Part shown: one piece after another, positions 44,934-53,845 of the stretch
Layout of the letters: each line of letters opens with the position of its first letter
Numbering within the stretch: position 1 is the stretch's first letter
From: Ktedonospora formicarum
GTDB lineage: Bacteria; Chloroflexota; Ktedonobacteria; Ktedonobacterales; Ktedonobacteraceae
DNA: 64,000 bases
Direction: 5' to 3'
Assembly: GCF_016587355.1 (NCBI RefSeq)
Contig: NZ_BNJF01000002.1
Location: 248,001-312,000 of the forward strand
Translations under genes and position numbers: made by a program
Notes under the pieces: generated by a model
What the model was told of the DNA's origin: nothing
Databases searched by the model: none
Seen by the model: only the letters and a program-made list of their open reading frames with translations

Positions 44934-46346
44934 TTATACATCCACAGTAATCTTGCTCTTCTGTGTTCTTTCTTCTCCCTCCCCCGAGAAAGGCAGCTCA
45001 ATTTTCTCAGCCAAGGGGCGGCTGCGATGACCTATCTTTGCCGAGAGAGCTATACCGGGTTTCTCAAAGAGCTGATAGAAAAGGGTTGAATAGGGAACAA
45101 TCAGAAGAAACGCATAGAGCCAGTAGAGCCCATAGATGATCAGTCCGTTGCCGTTTTGTAATCGGTATCCCACCTGGATCATAAAGATCATAAGCAAGGG
45201 AAAGTGCCACATATACATGCTATAAGATACATTGCCTAATGAGCGCAACGGCTTCCAAGAAAAAAATCTTTGAAGGTGATTCGGACCATAAAGGATCGCC
45301 ACAAGGCACGCGCCATAACTGCACGCAAAGAGCCATTCGTGAACCCAAGGATACGTATGAGACACCGTATTGAGAAATTCCCAGGGCGAGAAATGGAATA
45401 CGAAATGCGTGTTCCACCACATCATCCCCGCCAACGCCAGGAGGCCGATGCCGCCTATACAATAGCTCCACTGGCGCAGACGAGCAGCCCAATACCCCCC
45501 TTTGGGATGCTGGGTCGCCACATAACAGAGACTTAGCAACATACCAACCGCAAAGTCTTCCAGATATTTGCCGGTCTGTCCGTAGAGAAACATTCGAATA
45601 ACCTGAATGGCATCATAAAACTGACCAGACAACTGCTCGCTCTCTATTCCCCAAGCGCGTATGCACACCCCCCACACCATCAATGCGCATAAGCAGCCAA
45701 TAAGCACCCACCCACGTCCTACAATAGAGAGGCGATGCACCAGCCAACGCATGCCCAACGCGAGCAGTGGTAAGAGCACATAGAATTGCGCTTCAACAGC
45801 CAGTGTCCAAAATGGTCCTTCAACCTTCTGATAGGTATCCTTTGTGGAATCCATGAAAAATATTAGAAAAAGACCAATATGCCCCAGATGCTGCAACTGG
45901 AGATAGCTACGATCATAAAACAGAAGCAATAATGCGAGTGTGATATAGTACGCGGGGACAATGCGTAAGGCCCGTCGTAGACAATAGAGGCGTAGTGAAG
46001 GCCAAGGCGTTTTCAGCAAAAGGGCACGAGCATAAGGAAGAAATAGCAGAAAACCAGAGAGTACAAAAAAGAGAGTCACACCTGAAAAGCCGGAGAGGAA
46101 CAATGCAGTCATCCATGCATGTCCAAATGACGAGGCCTTAGGATCCCAGATCCCAGTATCACGCGTGATCAGATTGATATGATAGCCTACAACAGTAAAG
46201 CATGCAATGGCACGAACTCCATCAAGCGATGCAATGGTCTTCTTCTGCGGGATCTCTTTCCTATTCATTTTCACCTGCTGATCCACATCACCCACCTCAT
46301 GAAATCGTGAAAAGCGCGACTGCATCCGTCCTAAGAGAGTAGACAT
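44934..46346 (-). CDS. Membrane acyltransferase, OafA/YrhL family (acyltransferase 3)
   Basis: A 470-residue integral membrane enzyme with about ten helices. The N-terminal family motif reads IASLDGVRAIACFTVVGYHI, and the conserved loops FSGVTLFFVLSGFLLFLPYAR and RRALRIVPAYYITLALLLL follow, then PFWTLAVEAQFYVLLPLL. The His in VGYHI is the usual catalytic residue. These proteins transfer acetyl or other acyl groups to exported polysaccharides, peptidoglycan or lipids. The gene is a single unit; its neighbours act on the envelope, which fits. Confidence 0.92.
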   Translation of the reverse strand: MSTLLGRMQSRFSRFHEVGDVDQQVKMNRKEIPQKKTIASLDGVRAIACFTVVGYHINLITRDTGIWDPKASSFGHAWMTALFLSGFSGVTLFFVLSGFLLFLPYARALLLKTPWPSLRLYCLRRALRIVPAYYITLALLLLFYDRSYLQLQHLGHIGLFLIFFMDSTKDTYQKVEGPFWTLAVEAQFYVLLPLLALGMRWLVHRLSIVGRGWVLIGCLCALMVWGVCIRAWGIESEQLSGQFYDAIQVIRMFLYGQTGKYLEDFAVGMLLSLCYVATQHPKGGYWAARLRQWSYCIGGIGLLALAGMMWWNTHFVFHFSPWEFLNTVSHTYPWVHEWLFACSYGACLVAILYGPNHLQRFFSWKPLRSLGNVSYSMYMWHFPLLMIFMIQVGYRLQNGNGLIIYGLYWLYAFLLIVPYSTLFYQLFEKPGIALSAKIGHRSRPLAEKIELPFSGEGEERTQKSKITVDV

Positions 46347-46964
46347 ACACCATTCCTATCTTGTAAATGTTTTTTATACAATATATAAAAGAGGAGCTTC
46401 CGTCAAATTATTTATAAAGTGACTATGACATTACAGAAGAAAGTCATTTTGTATTTCCAATCAAGCAGGCTAGATTGGTGCCTGAAAGATTTCGAAGAAA
46501 TGTGGATATGTGTTATCTTCGCTTTCTATTTCCTACAACGCTTGTGAACGTATTTACCCTGTGTGTTACCTACTTGCTTTTCCAGTGTCTTGAGTATCAA
46601 GAGATAACACCAACAACTTCTGTGAAGAGCTCAAGGCAGATTTTACTTGATCTGGTCACGGAAATGATAATGTTCGCTTATGAGGAGATTGTTGCTGAAT
46701 GGAAAATATTTATGGAGGTGAGCGAAAAGATCAGTAGGCGAGTATCTTTGATGCCAGGCCCTGGCTCTCTGTTTGGCTCTCGCTTGTCTCTTTGCTGACT
46801 TTTCAATAGCCCTGCCTTCTCATGTGCTCAAGAGAGTGATGATGCCCACTCGGCCTTTCCCTGCTAAAGAAAGCGCGGAAAACAGGCAATCTTTGGCATC
46901 GGGCTATAATTACGAGACGAATTTTGGTTTTTCGTTTGTAGAGAAACTTTAAGGGGGGTGAGCT
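46347..46964. other. Intergenic
   Basis: 618 bases between a minus-strand and a plus-strand gene; promoters for both are expected here. A plus frame at 46475-46798 (107 codons) has no ribosome site and no family resemblance and is not called. The ribosome site AAGGGGGGTGAG precedes 46965. Confidence 0.5.
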
Positions 46965-47984
46965 ATGTCCTCGATGAAGGCTGTACAGGTGTCTCGGGCG
47001 GGTGGTGCGTTTGAACTGGTCGAGCGACCAATTCCTGAGCCTCAAGAGTATCAGGTACGCATCAAAGTGCAAGCATGCGGTGTCTGTCATAGCGACATTA
47101 TTGTGAAGGAAGGTGGCGGTGGAATTTATTCCATCTCCTATCCTCGTATTCCTGGTCATGAAGTGATCGGCGTGATTGACGCAGTCGGCAAAGGCGTGCA
47201 TCCGTGGAGCGTTGGACAACGGGTGGGCGTAGGCTGGCATGGTGGGCACGACTTTGTGTGTATCCCCTGTCGTCGGGGAGATTTTATTCATTGCCAGCAA
47301 GCTCAAGTCACTGGCGTCTCCTATGATGGCGGATATGCTGAGTATATGGTAGCGCCTCAAGAAGCGCTGGCCCGTGTACCAGACCAGCTCAATGCAGCTG
47401 AAGCGGCTCCACTTCTCTGTGCCGGTATAACGACCTTCAATGCGTTGCGCCATAGTGTGGCGAAACCGGGGGATCTTGTGGCGGTGCAAGGTCTGGGCGG
47501 TCTTGGTCATCTTGGCGTCCAGTTTGCCAATCGATTTGGCTTCAGGACAGTCGCGGTCTCGCGTGGCAAAGATAAAGAACGCCTGGCCCGAGAGCTAGGG
47601 GCGGACGCGTATATTGATACCAAAGCCAGCGATCCAGCCCAGGAACTCCTGGGCATGGAAGGAGCACAAGTCATACTAGCCACGGCACCCAGCGGCAAAG
47701 CGATTGCTTCGATCCTGGGAGGGGTCGGGGTTAACGGTCAGCTTCTTATTGTAGCTGCACCTGGCGACGCAACGGATCTCTACCTGGCTTCACTGATCAA
47801 CGGCTCCCGCTCTATTCAAGGATGGGCCTCTGGTACTGCCATGGATTCAGAAGACACCTTGAATTTCAGTATGCTTCGAGGTGTTCGTCCCCTGGTTGAA
47901 ACGTTTCCCCTCGAACACGCCAACGAAGCGTATGATCATATGATGTCCAATCAAGTACATTTCAGGGCTGTTCTGACTCTATAA
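46965..47984 (+). CDS. Zinc-dependent alcohol dehydrogenase
   Basis: A 339-residue medium-chain dehydrogenase that oxidises alcohols or reduces aldehydes with NAD(P). Catalytic zinc ligands: C38 in ACGVCHSD, H65-E66 in GHEVIG, and the Cys in LLCAGIT. The structural zinc lobe reads D96-FV-C99-IP-C102-RRGDFIH-C110, so the first of the four usual Cys is Asp. The Rossmann fold is VAVQGLGGLGHLGVQFA, followed by VSRGKDKERLA; the Arg after the second strand tends toward NADP. Good ribosome site AGGGGGGTGAG. A short hairpin follows at 48076-48102. Confidence 0.93.
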   Translation: MSSMKAVQVSRAGGAFELVERPIPEPQEYQVRIKVQACGVCHSDIIVKEGGGGIYSISYPRIPGHEVIGVIDAVGKGVHPWSVGQRVGVGWHGGHDFVCIPCRRGDFIHCQQAQVTGVSYDGGYAEYMVAPQEALARVPDQLNAAEAAPLLCAGITTFNALRHSVAKPGDLVAVQGLGGLGHLGVQFANRFGFRTVAVSRGKDKERLARELGADAYIDTKASDPAQELLGMEGAQVILATAPSGKAIASILGGVGVNGQLLIVAAPGDATDLYLASLINGSRSIQGWASGTAMDSEDTLNFSMLRGVRPLVETFPLEHANEAYDHMMSNQVHFRAVLTL

Positions 47985-48075
47985 CAGAAAGTGGGTATCG
48001 CTCTTGGAGCCCGTAAAGAGCGTTGAAGCAGAACCGTTTAAAAGCCGCCTCTCCAGCGCTCAACAGGGTTATTCA

Positions 48076-48102
48076 TTAGGAGGCTCTTATGAAGCCTCCT
48101 AA
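48076..48102 (+). terminator. Terminator after the alcohol dehydrogenase gene
   Basis: TTAGGAGGCT (48076-48085) pairs with AGCCTCCTAA (48093-48102) over a 7-base loop. The remaining 48103-48378 contains no gene that I can support. Confidence 0.55.
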
Positions 48103-48378
48103 ATTTGCAACTCAAGGCGATCTGCTTGCCGACCTGATTGAGTAGAATAAACAACTTTCTCAATAACCTTGATTCTTACCAATGAAACAACTATTACTTT
48201 CACCTGATATCTTTTCAACTCTGGTCACCCCAGAAACAAATGAAGGAAAGATCTGCCATGCGGTCTAAGCCCGTTTGTTGATTGAAACTCGTAATAGATA
48301 AGCTCAATTACCTAATGTGCAACTCCTTTGCTGCATGACGGCAACGTTGCTCAATTTGCCCCTGTATGGATTGCGAGG

Positions 48379-49611
48379 CTATATGCTCGGTGTTTCTGTG
48401 GAGGCTTTCTGATACTCTTTGAGTGTAATGGCGTTGGCCGCACTCTGAATTTCTTTTGTGATTTTCTCGAAAAAGGCGCCTTTCCAAGGCAGGTGCGGAA
48501 GCAGGCGCATCATCTGGGTTTGGAACCATATTTGTGTGCGTGACCTGGGAATCATATTCTTTATTGAATTGATTGCGAACTTCTGATTCGCCTCAACATA
48601 TGCACGCATCTCGTTTTCGTAGCGAGCGAATGCTTCCTGGTAATCGCCGGAAGCCTCAGCCAGTTCACCAGCCAGGACGTATGCTCCCACCAGAGCGAGA
48701 CTTGTTCCCTGACCTGATGCTGGTGAAGCACAGTAGGCAGCATCTCCCAGGAGCGCTATTCGGCCAGTTGACCAACGATCCATTTGAATCAAGCTTATCG
48801 CATCAAAGTAGAAGTCATTGGCGTGACGAGCACTTTCGAGGAGCCGTGGAATCTGCCAGCCATCAGAGGCAAAGGCATCGAGCAGAATTTGCCTCTGCTG
48901 CTCAACACTGCGGTAATCATAGTTCAGCGTCGGCGAAAAGAAGAAGAAGACGCATTTCGCTTCAGCATCCTTTCCCATGCTGTACACGCTGGCGGCCTTC
49001 CCTGGCAAACCGTGATAAACCTCCTGACGATCAAGTTGAAGGAAATTTGGGAGAGAGAAGAAAGCAAGGTAGCCACCCATAGACTGGGTGAATTGTGTCT
49101 CGTCTCCGAAGGCAAGATTGCGTACCTGTGAGTGCAGACCGTCAGCTCCTACTATTAGATCAAAGCGACGTGGAGCACCACGCTCAAACGTCACTTGAAC
49201 TCCATCCTCATCCTCTTGAATAGAGGTGATAGTGTCACCAAAAATGTACTCAGTGGTGTCGCGAGTATGTTCGTAGAGAATATGCGCCAGGTCGCCGCGC
49301 ATAATCTCTTCATCACGTCCTACACGTCCTCCCATAAAGTCAGCAGGCAGGGTAACAATTGGTTTATTAGAGCTATCGACAAAGATGGATTCTTGCATAT
49401 CGGTGCGTGCCTGCTGAATTTCGTTCAAGATTCCCATACGGTCAGCGACCTCAACTGCTACGCCACGAATATCAACCTTGTAGCCACCCTCACGAAAGGT
49501 TGGTGTACGCTCCACGACAGTAGGGGAGAAGCCATGACGACTCAGCCAGTACGCAAGCGCAGGCCCGGCGATGCTCGCTCCCGAGATCAGAATGTTGCGA
49601 TGGTTGTTCAT
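48379..49611 (-). CDS. FAD-dependent aromatic-type monooxygenase (TetX/PHBH-like)
   Basis: A 410-residue group A flavin monooxygenase, which hydroxylates aromatic or polyketide compounds using NAD(P)H and oxygen. It has the FAD fold ILISGASIAGPALAYWLSRHG with VVER after it, the DG motif FDLIVGADGLHSQVR, and the second FAD motif GRIALLGDAAYCASPASGQG. The overall pattern is close to TetX-like tetracycline-modifying or rebeccamycin-pathway enzymes, but the substrate is unknown. ATG 49611 is set by AAGGGATTT. A 26-bp palindrome lies 107 bases upstream and may bind a repressor. Confidence 0.92.
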   Translation of the reverse strand: MNNHRNILISGASIAGPALAYWLSRHGFSPTVVERTPTFREGGYKVDIRGVAVEVADRMGILNEIQQARTDMQESIFVDSSNKPIVTLPADFMGGRVGRDEEIMRGDLAHILYEHTRDTTEYIFGDTITSIQEDEDGVQVTFERGAPRRFDLIVGADGLHSQVRNLAFGDETQFTQSMGGYLAFFSLPNFLQLDRQEVYHGLPGKAASVYSMGKDAEAKCVFFFFSPTLNYDYRSVEQQRQILLDAFASDGWQIPRLLESARHANDFYFDAISLIQMDRWSTGRIALLGDAAYCASPASGQGTSLALVGAYVLAGELAEASGDYQEAFARYENEMRAYVEANQKFAINSIKNMIPRSRTQIWFQTQMMRLLPHLPWKGAFFEKITKEIQSAANAITLKEYQKASTETPSI

Positions 49612-49717
49612 TAGAAATCCCTTCTCAATTGCATGATTACACAAATGTTTCAACAATAATGCTCAATCACATCAACACGCACCTTTGCCGGCTAATTTTT
49701 AACTTTTTATTGGCAAT

Positions 49718-49743
49718 AATAATTATTCAATTGAATAATTATT
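49718..49743. promoter_or_regulatory. 26-bp perfect palindrome, candidate operator
   Basis: AATAATTATTCAA followed by its exact complement TTGAATAATTATT. It lies upstream of the monooxygenase gene in a very AT-rich stretch, directly next to TTGACA (49742-49747). Size and symmetry fit an operator for a dimeric repressor of the TetR or MarR type, but no such regulator is encoded nearby. The rest of 49612-50239 holds no gene. Confidence 0.5.
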
Positions 49744-50239
49744 GACATACCCAACAAAAATATAACATATGTTTGCAATAAATGTCAATGTATTGAAATA
49801 TTTTACCAATAACATACGGGTCATCCTTGCAAGATGAACCAATCTGATCTATTGGAATCCCTTCAATGTTTGAGTTGATTTACGTTTATATCTGCGAAAG
49901 AGCTAATGTAGCCAACACAAGGAAAGGTAAATTGCGCATGCTAACCGATTTCAGATTATTTGACAGGTTTCCTTATATATTTCTCGCAATAACGTCTCTT
50001 TGCACATCCAAGAAGCACATACCTTGTGGTCTCAAATAGTCATGAAGCACTACGCGGGGCAGATCACATTCTCCTTCTGAAGGAAGGTAAGATAGAGGTA
50101 CAAGGGCGTTGCAACGTCTGCTTGCCAAGAATGAAGAGATGCGTCGACTCTGGCATGGGGAGCACACCCACAGGTAAATAAAAAGAGCAATTTTTGGATG
50201 TATCGTCTATAATATTTCATTTTTTGTGAGGATAAGCAT

Positions 50240-51226
50240 ATGACAGAGACCTCTTCCTTAAATGATTGGCTTCAAACAAAGCACAACCAATGGAAGACAC
50301 CAGACAGCGTGATACACGACTATGTCCGCCGGGCAACTGGAAGTGCCATCACGCAATCAAGCCGGGTTGTTCTTGGTCAGGACAACGAAGTGTATGATGT
50401 GACAACGACTGACCATCACCAAATTATTGTCAGAATTTCACGTAAAGCGAATCATCGCTTCGCAACTGAACGCTGGGCACTGAATGCCGCACGTCTTGCT
50501 GGTGTGCCAACACCCCGTGTGTTACTTGTCGAGCAGGCAGAATATGATGAGGCAAATATCATGTTCTGTATCGAAGAAAAAGTTCCAGGCAGACCACTAG
50601 ATGTTCTGCTGAAAGAAGCGAGAACATCGAACGTGAACAAGGCTATTAACCAGATTGGAGAGATCCTCGGCAGGTTGCATAGCGTCAACATCGGTGGATT
50701 CGGCTATCTCCAGGCGAATGCAAAGGGCCAGCAAACCTCGTTTGCTGAGATCATGCTTATGGCAAATGAACGAGAGGCTGAACTATATGAAGCAGCAGCA
50801 CACTGGCATATCCCGACACAGAAAATCACAACATCTTTGGAGATACTAGACACGCATCGCGAACTGTACAAATTTACTTCGCCAGTCCTCGTGCATGGAG
50901 ACTTTGGGCCACAACATATCTTTGTAGAAGGCGATCACATCAGCGGCATCATCGACATGCAAGATTGTTCTGGCAACCACCCGATCATCGATTTTGTCAA
51001 CTGGGATGCGTATTATTGTGAACTTGTCCCCACAAGCAAGCTAATGGCTTCATATGGTAATCAGGAGATCTTTATGGGGAACTATAAACCTCTTTTTCGC
51101 CTTGTCTTGCTTCGAGAAGCGCTGATAATGCTCATGGTAAATGCGGCACACCAGAACCCACATGGTGTATCAGGCTTTATCGCCGAGATGGAGCGAGCGC
51201 TGAAATATTTCGCCAATGCTCGCTAA
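50240..51226 (+). CDS. APH-type phosphotransferase
   Basis: A 328-residue kinase-like protein of the aminoglycoside/choline phosphotransferase family. The nucleotide part includes VLGQDNEVYDVTT and IIVRISR (the ATP-binding Lys position is Arg). The catalytic loop is H219-G-D221-FGPQ-H226 and the metal Asp is D239 in GIIDMQDC. In most members an Asn stands where H226 is, so the metal site is altered. It might phosphorylate an aminoglycoside or another small hydroxyl compound; resistance is not proven. The start has GAGGATAAG upstream. It converges on a broken membrane-protein gene. Confidence 0.85.
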   Translation: MTETSSLNDWLQTKHNQWKTPDSVIHDYVRRATGSAITQSSRVVLGQDNEVYDVTTTDHHQIIVRISRKANHRFATERWALNAARLAGVPTPRVLLVEQAEYDEANIMFCIEEKVPGRPLDVLLKEARTSNVNKAINQIGEILGRLHSVNIGGFGYLQANAKGQQTSFAEIMLMANEREAELYEAAAHWHIPTQKITTSLEILDTHRELYKFTSPVLVHGDFGPQHIFVEGDHISGIIDMQDCSGNHPIIDFVNWDAYYCELVPTSKLMASYGNQEIFMGNYKPLFRLVLLREALIMLMVNAAHQNPHGVSGFIAEMERALKYFANAR

Positions 51227-51295
51227 CAATGCAATGATATATGATCAGGCATGTTGTGAAATTGGTGTAAATTATGTTCTCAAAGCGCTGAATCG

Positions 51296-51678
51296 TCAAA
51301 TGACATACGTCGCACCTGTCATCACTCCCACAGCCAGGACCGTCAGGATAAAACCGATAATAGCCCAACGGCGGGCAGGCGCCTCTCCTTGCTCTTTGAT
51401 GTGCTTCAACGCCGGACGCAATCCACTATCGCCAACGCCTAAGAGCACGACGGCGAGACCAAAGGCCATGATGATAAGAGTTCCCCATGTACTCCCAAGC
51501 AGATTACCAAAACCACGCGTCCTCATAATGAGAATGAGACCGAAGATCATGGTGAATGTTCCTACATATGTCAGGGCTCGCTCGATAGCGATTGCCCGCT
51601 GAATGAGTGCCTCATCCTTCACCTTGTTCATCAATGGTATGATGAACAAGGCCAGGAGTGCGTATCCGTTCTCCGAAA
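51296..51678 (-). pseudogene. Membrane protein gene cut at its 5' end by the TnpB element
   Basis: The minus frame encodes YALLALFIIPLMNKVKDEA, a helix TYVGTFTMIFGLILIMRTRG, STWGTLIIMAFGLAVVLLGVG and a final AIIGFILTVLAVGVMTGATY, i.e. the last three or four helices of a small membrane protein. Codons continue upstream of the ATG at 51649 into a TAA that belongs to the right end of the TnpB element. The N-terminal part is not found on the other side of the element. It is therefore a 5'-truncated gene, though the ATG at 51649 could still start a 117-residue protein. Confidence 0.65.
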
Positions 51679-51799
51679 CTTACCCAAACATGGACAAACC
51701 ATGCTCAGCATTCGGTTCCTGCTTCAATGCAGACAGCAAGCCTTTCGCTTGTCTTACATCTGCTCCACAGGCGTCACTTCCCGCAGAACTTGCGGTACG
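51672..51799 (-). ncRNA. Omega RNA (TnpB guide RNA) of the intact element
   Basis: This segment starts six bases after the tnpB stop and runs to the element end. It shares five blocks and two covarying hairpins with the solitary copy at 17764-17893. In IS605-type elements the guide RNA arises from this 3' region, and its guide is the flanking DNA just past the end; here that would be the start of the broken membrane-protein gene (about 51671 down to 51650). Confidence 0.7.
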
Positions 51800-51805
51800 C
51801 CATGT

Positions 51806-52936
51806 TTATTGTGCCAACGCCGCGAGATTGGTGGCGGCGTTGGCATCTCGGTCTTGCACGCTTCCACACTCCAGACAGACAAAGACCCGATCCGAAAGGG
51901 CGAGCGCCTCATTGATCCAGCCACACCACGAACAGGTTTTTGAGGAGGGTTCCCAGCGCGAGGCCAGCAGCACCTGCACCCCTGCCTGTTCGGCTTTGTA
52001 GAGCATCTGCCGCTTGAACTCGTACATGCCCACATCGGCGATGGCTCGAGCCAGCCTGCGATTCTTGAGCATGCCTGCAATATTCAAATCCTCGAGGACG
52101 ATCACACGTGGTCGCTCGGCATCGGGCTTGGTTCTCGCCACGATCTGGGCGGTTGCTTGGTGCAAAGCGTCTTGGCGCACGTTGGCGATGCGGGCATGCA
52201 TCCGTGAGAGGCGCAGCTTGGCTTTCTGGCGATTGCGTGATCCTTTGGCCTTGCGGCTATGACGTCGTGAAGCTCGCTTCAATGCCGTGATCTTCTTGCG
52301 CAGCGCCTTGGGGTTCTCGAAGGTGCGTCCATCAGAGAGGGTCGCCAGTCGCTTGATCCCCAGGTCAACCCCAATGACGTCGCCTGTGGCTGCTTGGGAT
52401 GCTTTCTCTTCCTCATGCACACAGATGGAGACAAACCATCTGCCTGCTTGCTCACGGATGGTCGCACTGCTGATCTTGCCGTTGAGAGGGAAATAGCCAT
52501 GCTCTTTGAGTCGGAGCCTTCCCAAACGAGGCAACTGGATGGCACCCGCAGACACCCGAATGCTCCCGGTGAAGCGGGCGCCACCGATGGCTTTCTTCCG
52601 GCTTTTGAAGCGGGGATAGCCACACTTGCCTTTCCAAGTGCCCGCTTTTTTGAGCCGGCACTTGCGAAAGAAGTGCTTGAAGGCGGCATCCAGGTCACGC
52701 AAGCCCTCTTGGAAGGCGCACTTGCTGACCTCGCGCATCCAAGGCTCAGAGGGCTTGAGAGCATTGATCTCGCGATGCAGATCGATGGCGGTGGGCGTTA
52801 TCTGCCCAGCTTTGTAGGCCTCTTGTTTGCGGCGAAGACCATAATTGAAGGCCCAGCGAGCGGCTCCAGCATGTTTACGGCAGAGTGTCTTCTGTACATT
52901 ATTGAGGTCGAGTTCTCCTCGATAGCCACGTACCAT
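51806..52936 (-). CDS. tnpB: TnpB RNA-guided nuclease, intact
   Basis: A complete 376-residue TnpB. The N-terminal domain (HAGAARWAFNYGL, KCAFQEGLRDLDAAF, KGKCGYPRFKSRK) binds the guide RNA. The RuvC nuclease has D191 in GVDLGIKRLATL, E282 in IVLEDLNIAGML and D364 in QDRDANAATNLA, the same spacing as in well-studied TnpBs. The zinc finger has C335/C338 and C354/C357. The ATG at 52936 follows GAGGAAGAAGAGCAG; the frame up to 53017 is not needed. All catalytic residues are present, so it should be an active RNA-guided DNA nuclease with the omega RNA encoded just downstream. It could also serve the solitary guide RNA at 17764 in trans. Confidence 0.93.
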   Translation of the reverse strand: MVRGYRGELDLNNVQKTLCRKHAGAARWAFNYGLRRKQEAYKAGQITPTAIDLHREINALKPSEPWMREVSKCAFQEGLRDLDAAFKHFFRKCRLKKAGTWKGKCGYPRFKSRKKAIGGARFTGSIRVSAGAIQLPRLGRLRLKEHGYFPLNGKISSATIREQAGRWFVSICVHEEEKASQAATGDVIGVDLGIKRLATLSDGRTFENPKALRKKITALKRASRRHSRKAKGSRNRQKAKLRLSRMHARIANVRQDALHQATAQIVARTKPDAERPRVIVLEDLNIAGMLKNRRLARAIADVGMYEFKRQMLYKAEQAGVQVLLASRWEPSSKTCSWCGWINEALALSDRVFVCLECGSVQDRDANAATNLAALAQ

Positions 52937-53134
52937 CTTCTGCTCTTCTTCCTCTGTGGTGAATGTAGAACAAATATACCACAAAGTCGCTGCTGTTGCA
53001 AGGGAAGGCCTGTCCATGTTTGTACCTTTTTGTCCCTATTCTTGAAAACAAATTATACCCCCAACCCAGAGAGCCGCTCCTAGAACGTGTCCGTACCGAA
53101 CGAGCCATGAAATTAGCAGTAACATGCATACTCC

Positions 53135-53845
53135 TTATGAGAGGATCCAGGTTTTCGCATTCGTGAAACTGATCTCGGTGGTATCGCTACTATTGTACGA
53201 TAGAAGTCCGATATATCCACTCGTATAGGATGTGTCCTTCACACGGCCAATATTGTGCTGATTAACATAGAGCAATATATCAGAGTTGTACGCGATGACG
53301 GTCAGCTGGTTTTTCTGATTGTACCGACTCTTAAAATAGGGTATATGCGCGCCTTCCAGCAAGACAGGACTTGTGCCACTTTTGTTATAAACAATCAAGC
53401 GATACGCTCCAGTAGTATCAACTCTCCAGACATAATATGTATGTGTCCGTCCTGAGCCTCTAAAGGTCATTCCTCCCGCGTTTCCCTGAAGAATATTGAC
53501 TTCAACTTGAAAGGCAAAATTGCTATAGATCATCTCTGATGTGCATGAATCAAAGTATCTTGCTTTTGTTTCGACGACATGAAACGAGCCGTTTTTGAAA
53601 GAGCATGATGGAGTGTTGCCCCAATAACTTGTGCTTATATCATTCAACGGATCAACACGAGTTGGTGTTTTGCTTGTTACGCTGGTATAGATTATTTGTG
53701 GATCATCAGAAGCATAGTTGAGTGATTTTTGACTTGTGTCAGAACTGGATGCCTGGGTAACTTGCCCACGCGGCATAAATAAATAGGTGAGCAAACTTCC
53801 AGTGCTCATTGAGACTATGATTACCAGGACGAAAGCAATGGTCAA
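53135..53845 (-). CDS. Membrane-anchored LamG/DUF1080-like protein
   Basis: A 236-residue protein with an N-terminal helix (TIAFVLVIIVSMSTGSLLTYLF) and an outside domain of about 190 residues. That domain has a beta-sandwich pattern like DUF1080/LamG carbohydrate-binding domains: FAFQVEVNILQGNAGGMTF, YYVWRVDTTGAYRLIVYN, NQLTVIAYNSDILLYVNQ, SGYIGLLSYNSS. The only start in frame is TTG at 53845, which overlaps the stop (TGA) of the upstream zinc-ribbon frame. Similar proteins usually carry the zinc ribbon and the helix in one chain, so this may be the second half of a gene split by an indel. It follows the peptide export genes on the same strand. Confidence 0.65.
   Translation of the reverse strand: MTIAFVLVIIVSMSTGSLLTYLFMPRGQVTQASSSDTSQKSLNYASDDPQIIYTSVTSKTPTRVDPLNDISTSYWGNTPSCSFKNGSFHVVETKARYFDSCTSEMIYSNFAFQVEVNILQGNAGGMTFRGSGRTHTYYVWRVDTTGAYRLIVYNKSGTSPVLLEGAHIPYFKSRYNQKNQLTVIAYNSDILLYVNQHNIGRVKDTSYTSGYIGLLSYNSSDTTEISFTNAKTWILS

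Larger units (their letters stand above)
51672..53022 (-). mobile_element. TnpB-only (IS1341-type) element
   Basis: Element with a tnpB gene and no tnpA. The right end includes TTTGGGTAAGTTTCGGA at 51672-51688 (minus strand). CAAACATGGACA (51685-51696) and TGTCCATGTTTG (53011-53022) are inverted copies near the two ends and may mark its borders; the left border is approximate. Lacking its own Y1 transposase, it would need a partner element to move. Confidence 0.65.

Noticed and set aside
46475..46798. 107-codon plus-strand open frame in the intergenic region
   Set aside because: No ribosome site, no domain, odd composition; probably chance.
47990..48050. Third omega RNA copy, because of TTGAAGCAGAACCG after the alcohol dehydrogenase gene
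   Set aside because: Only about 14 bases resemble the scaffold; the other blocks and both hairpins are absent.
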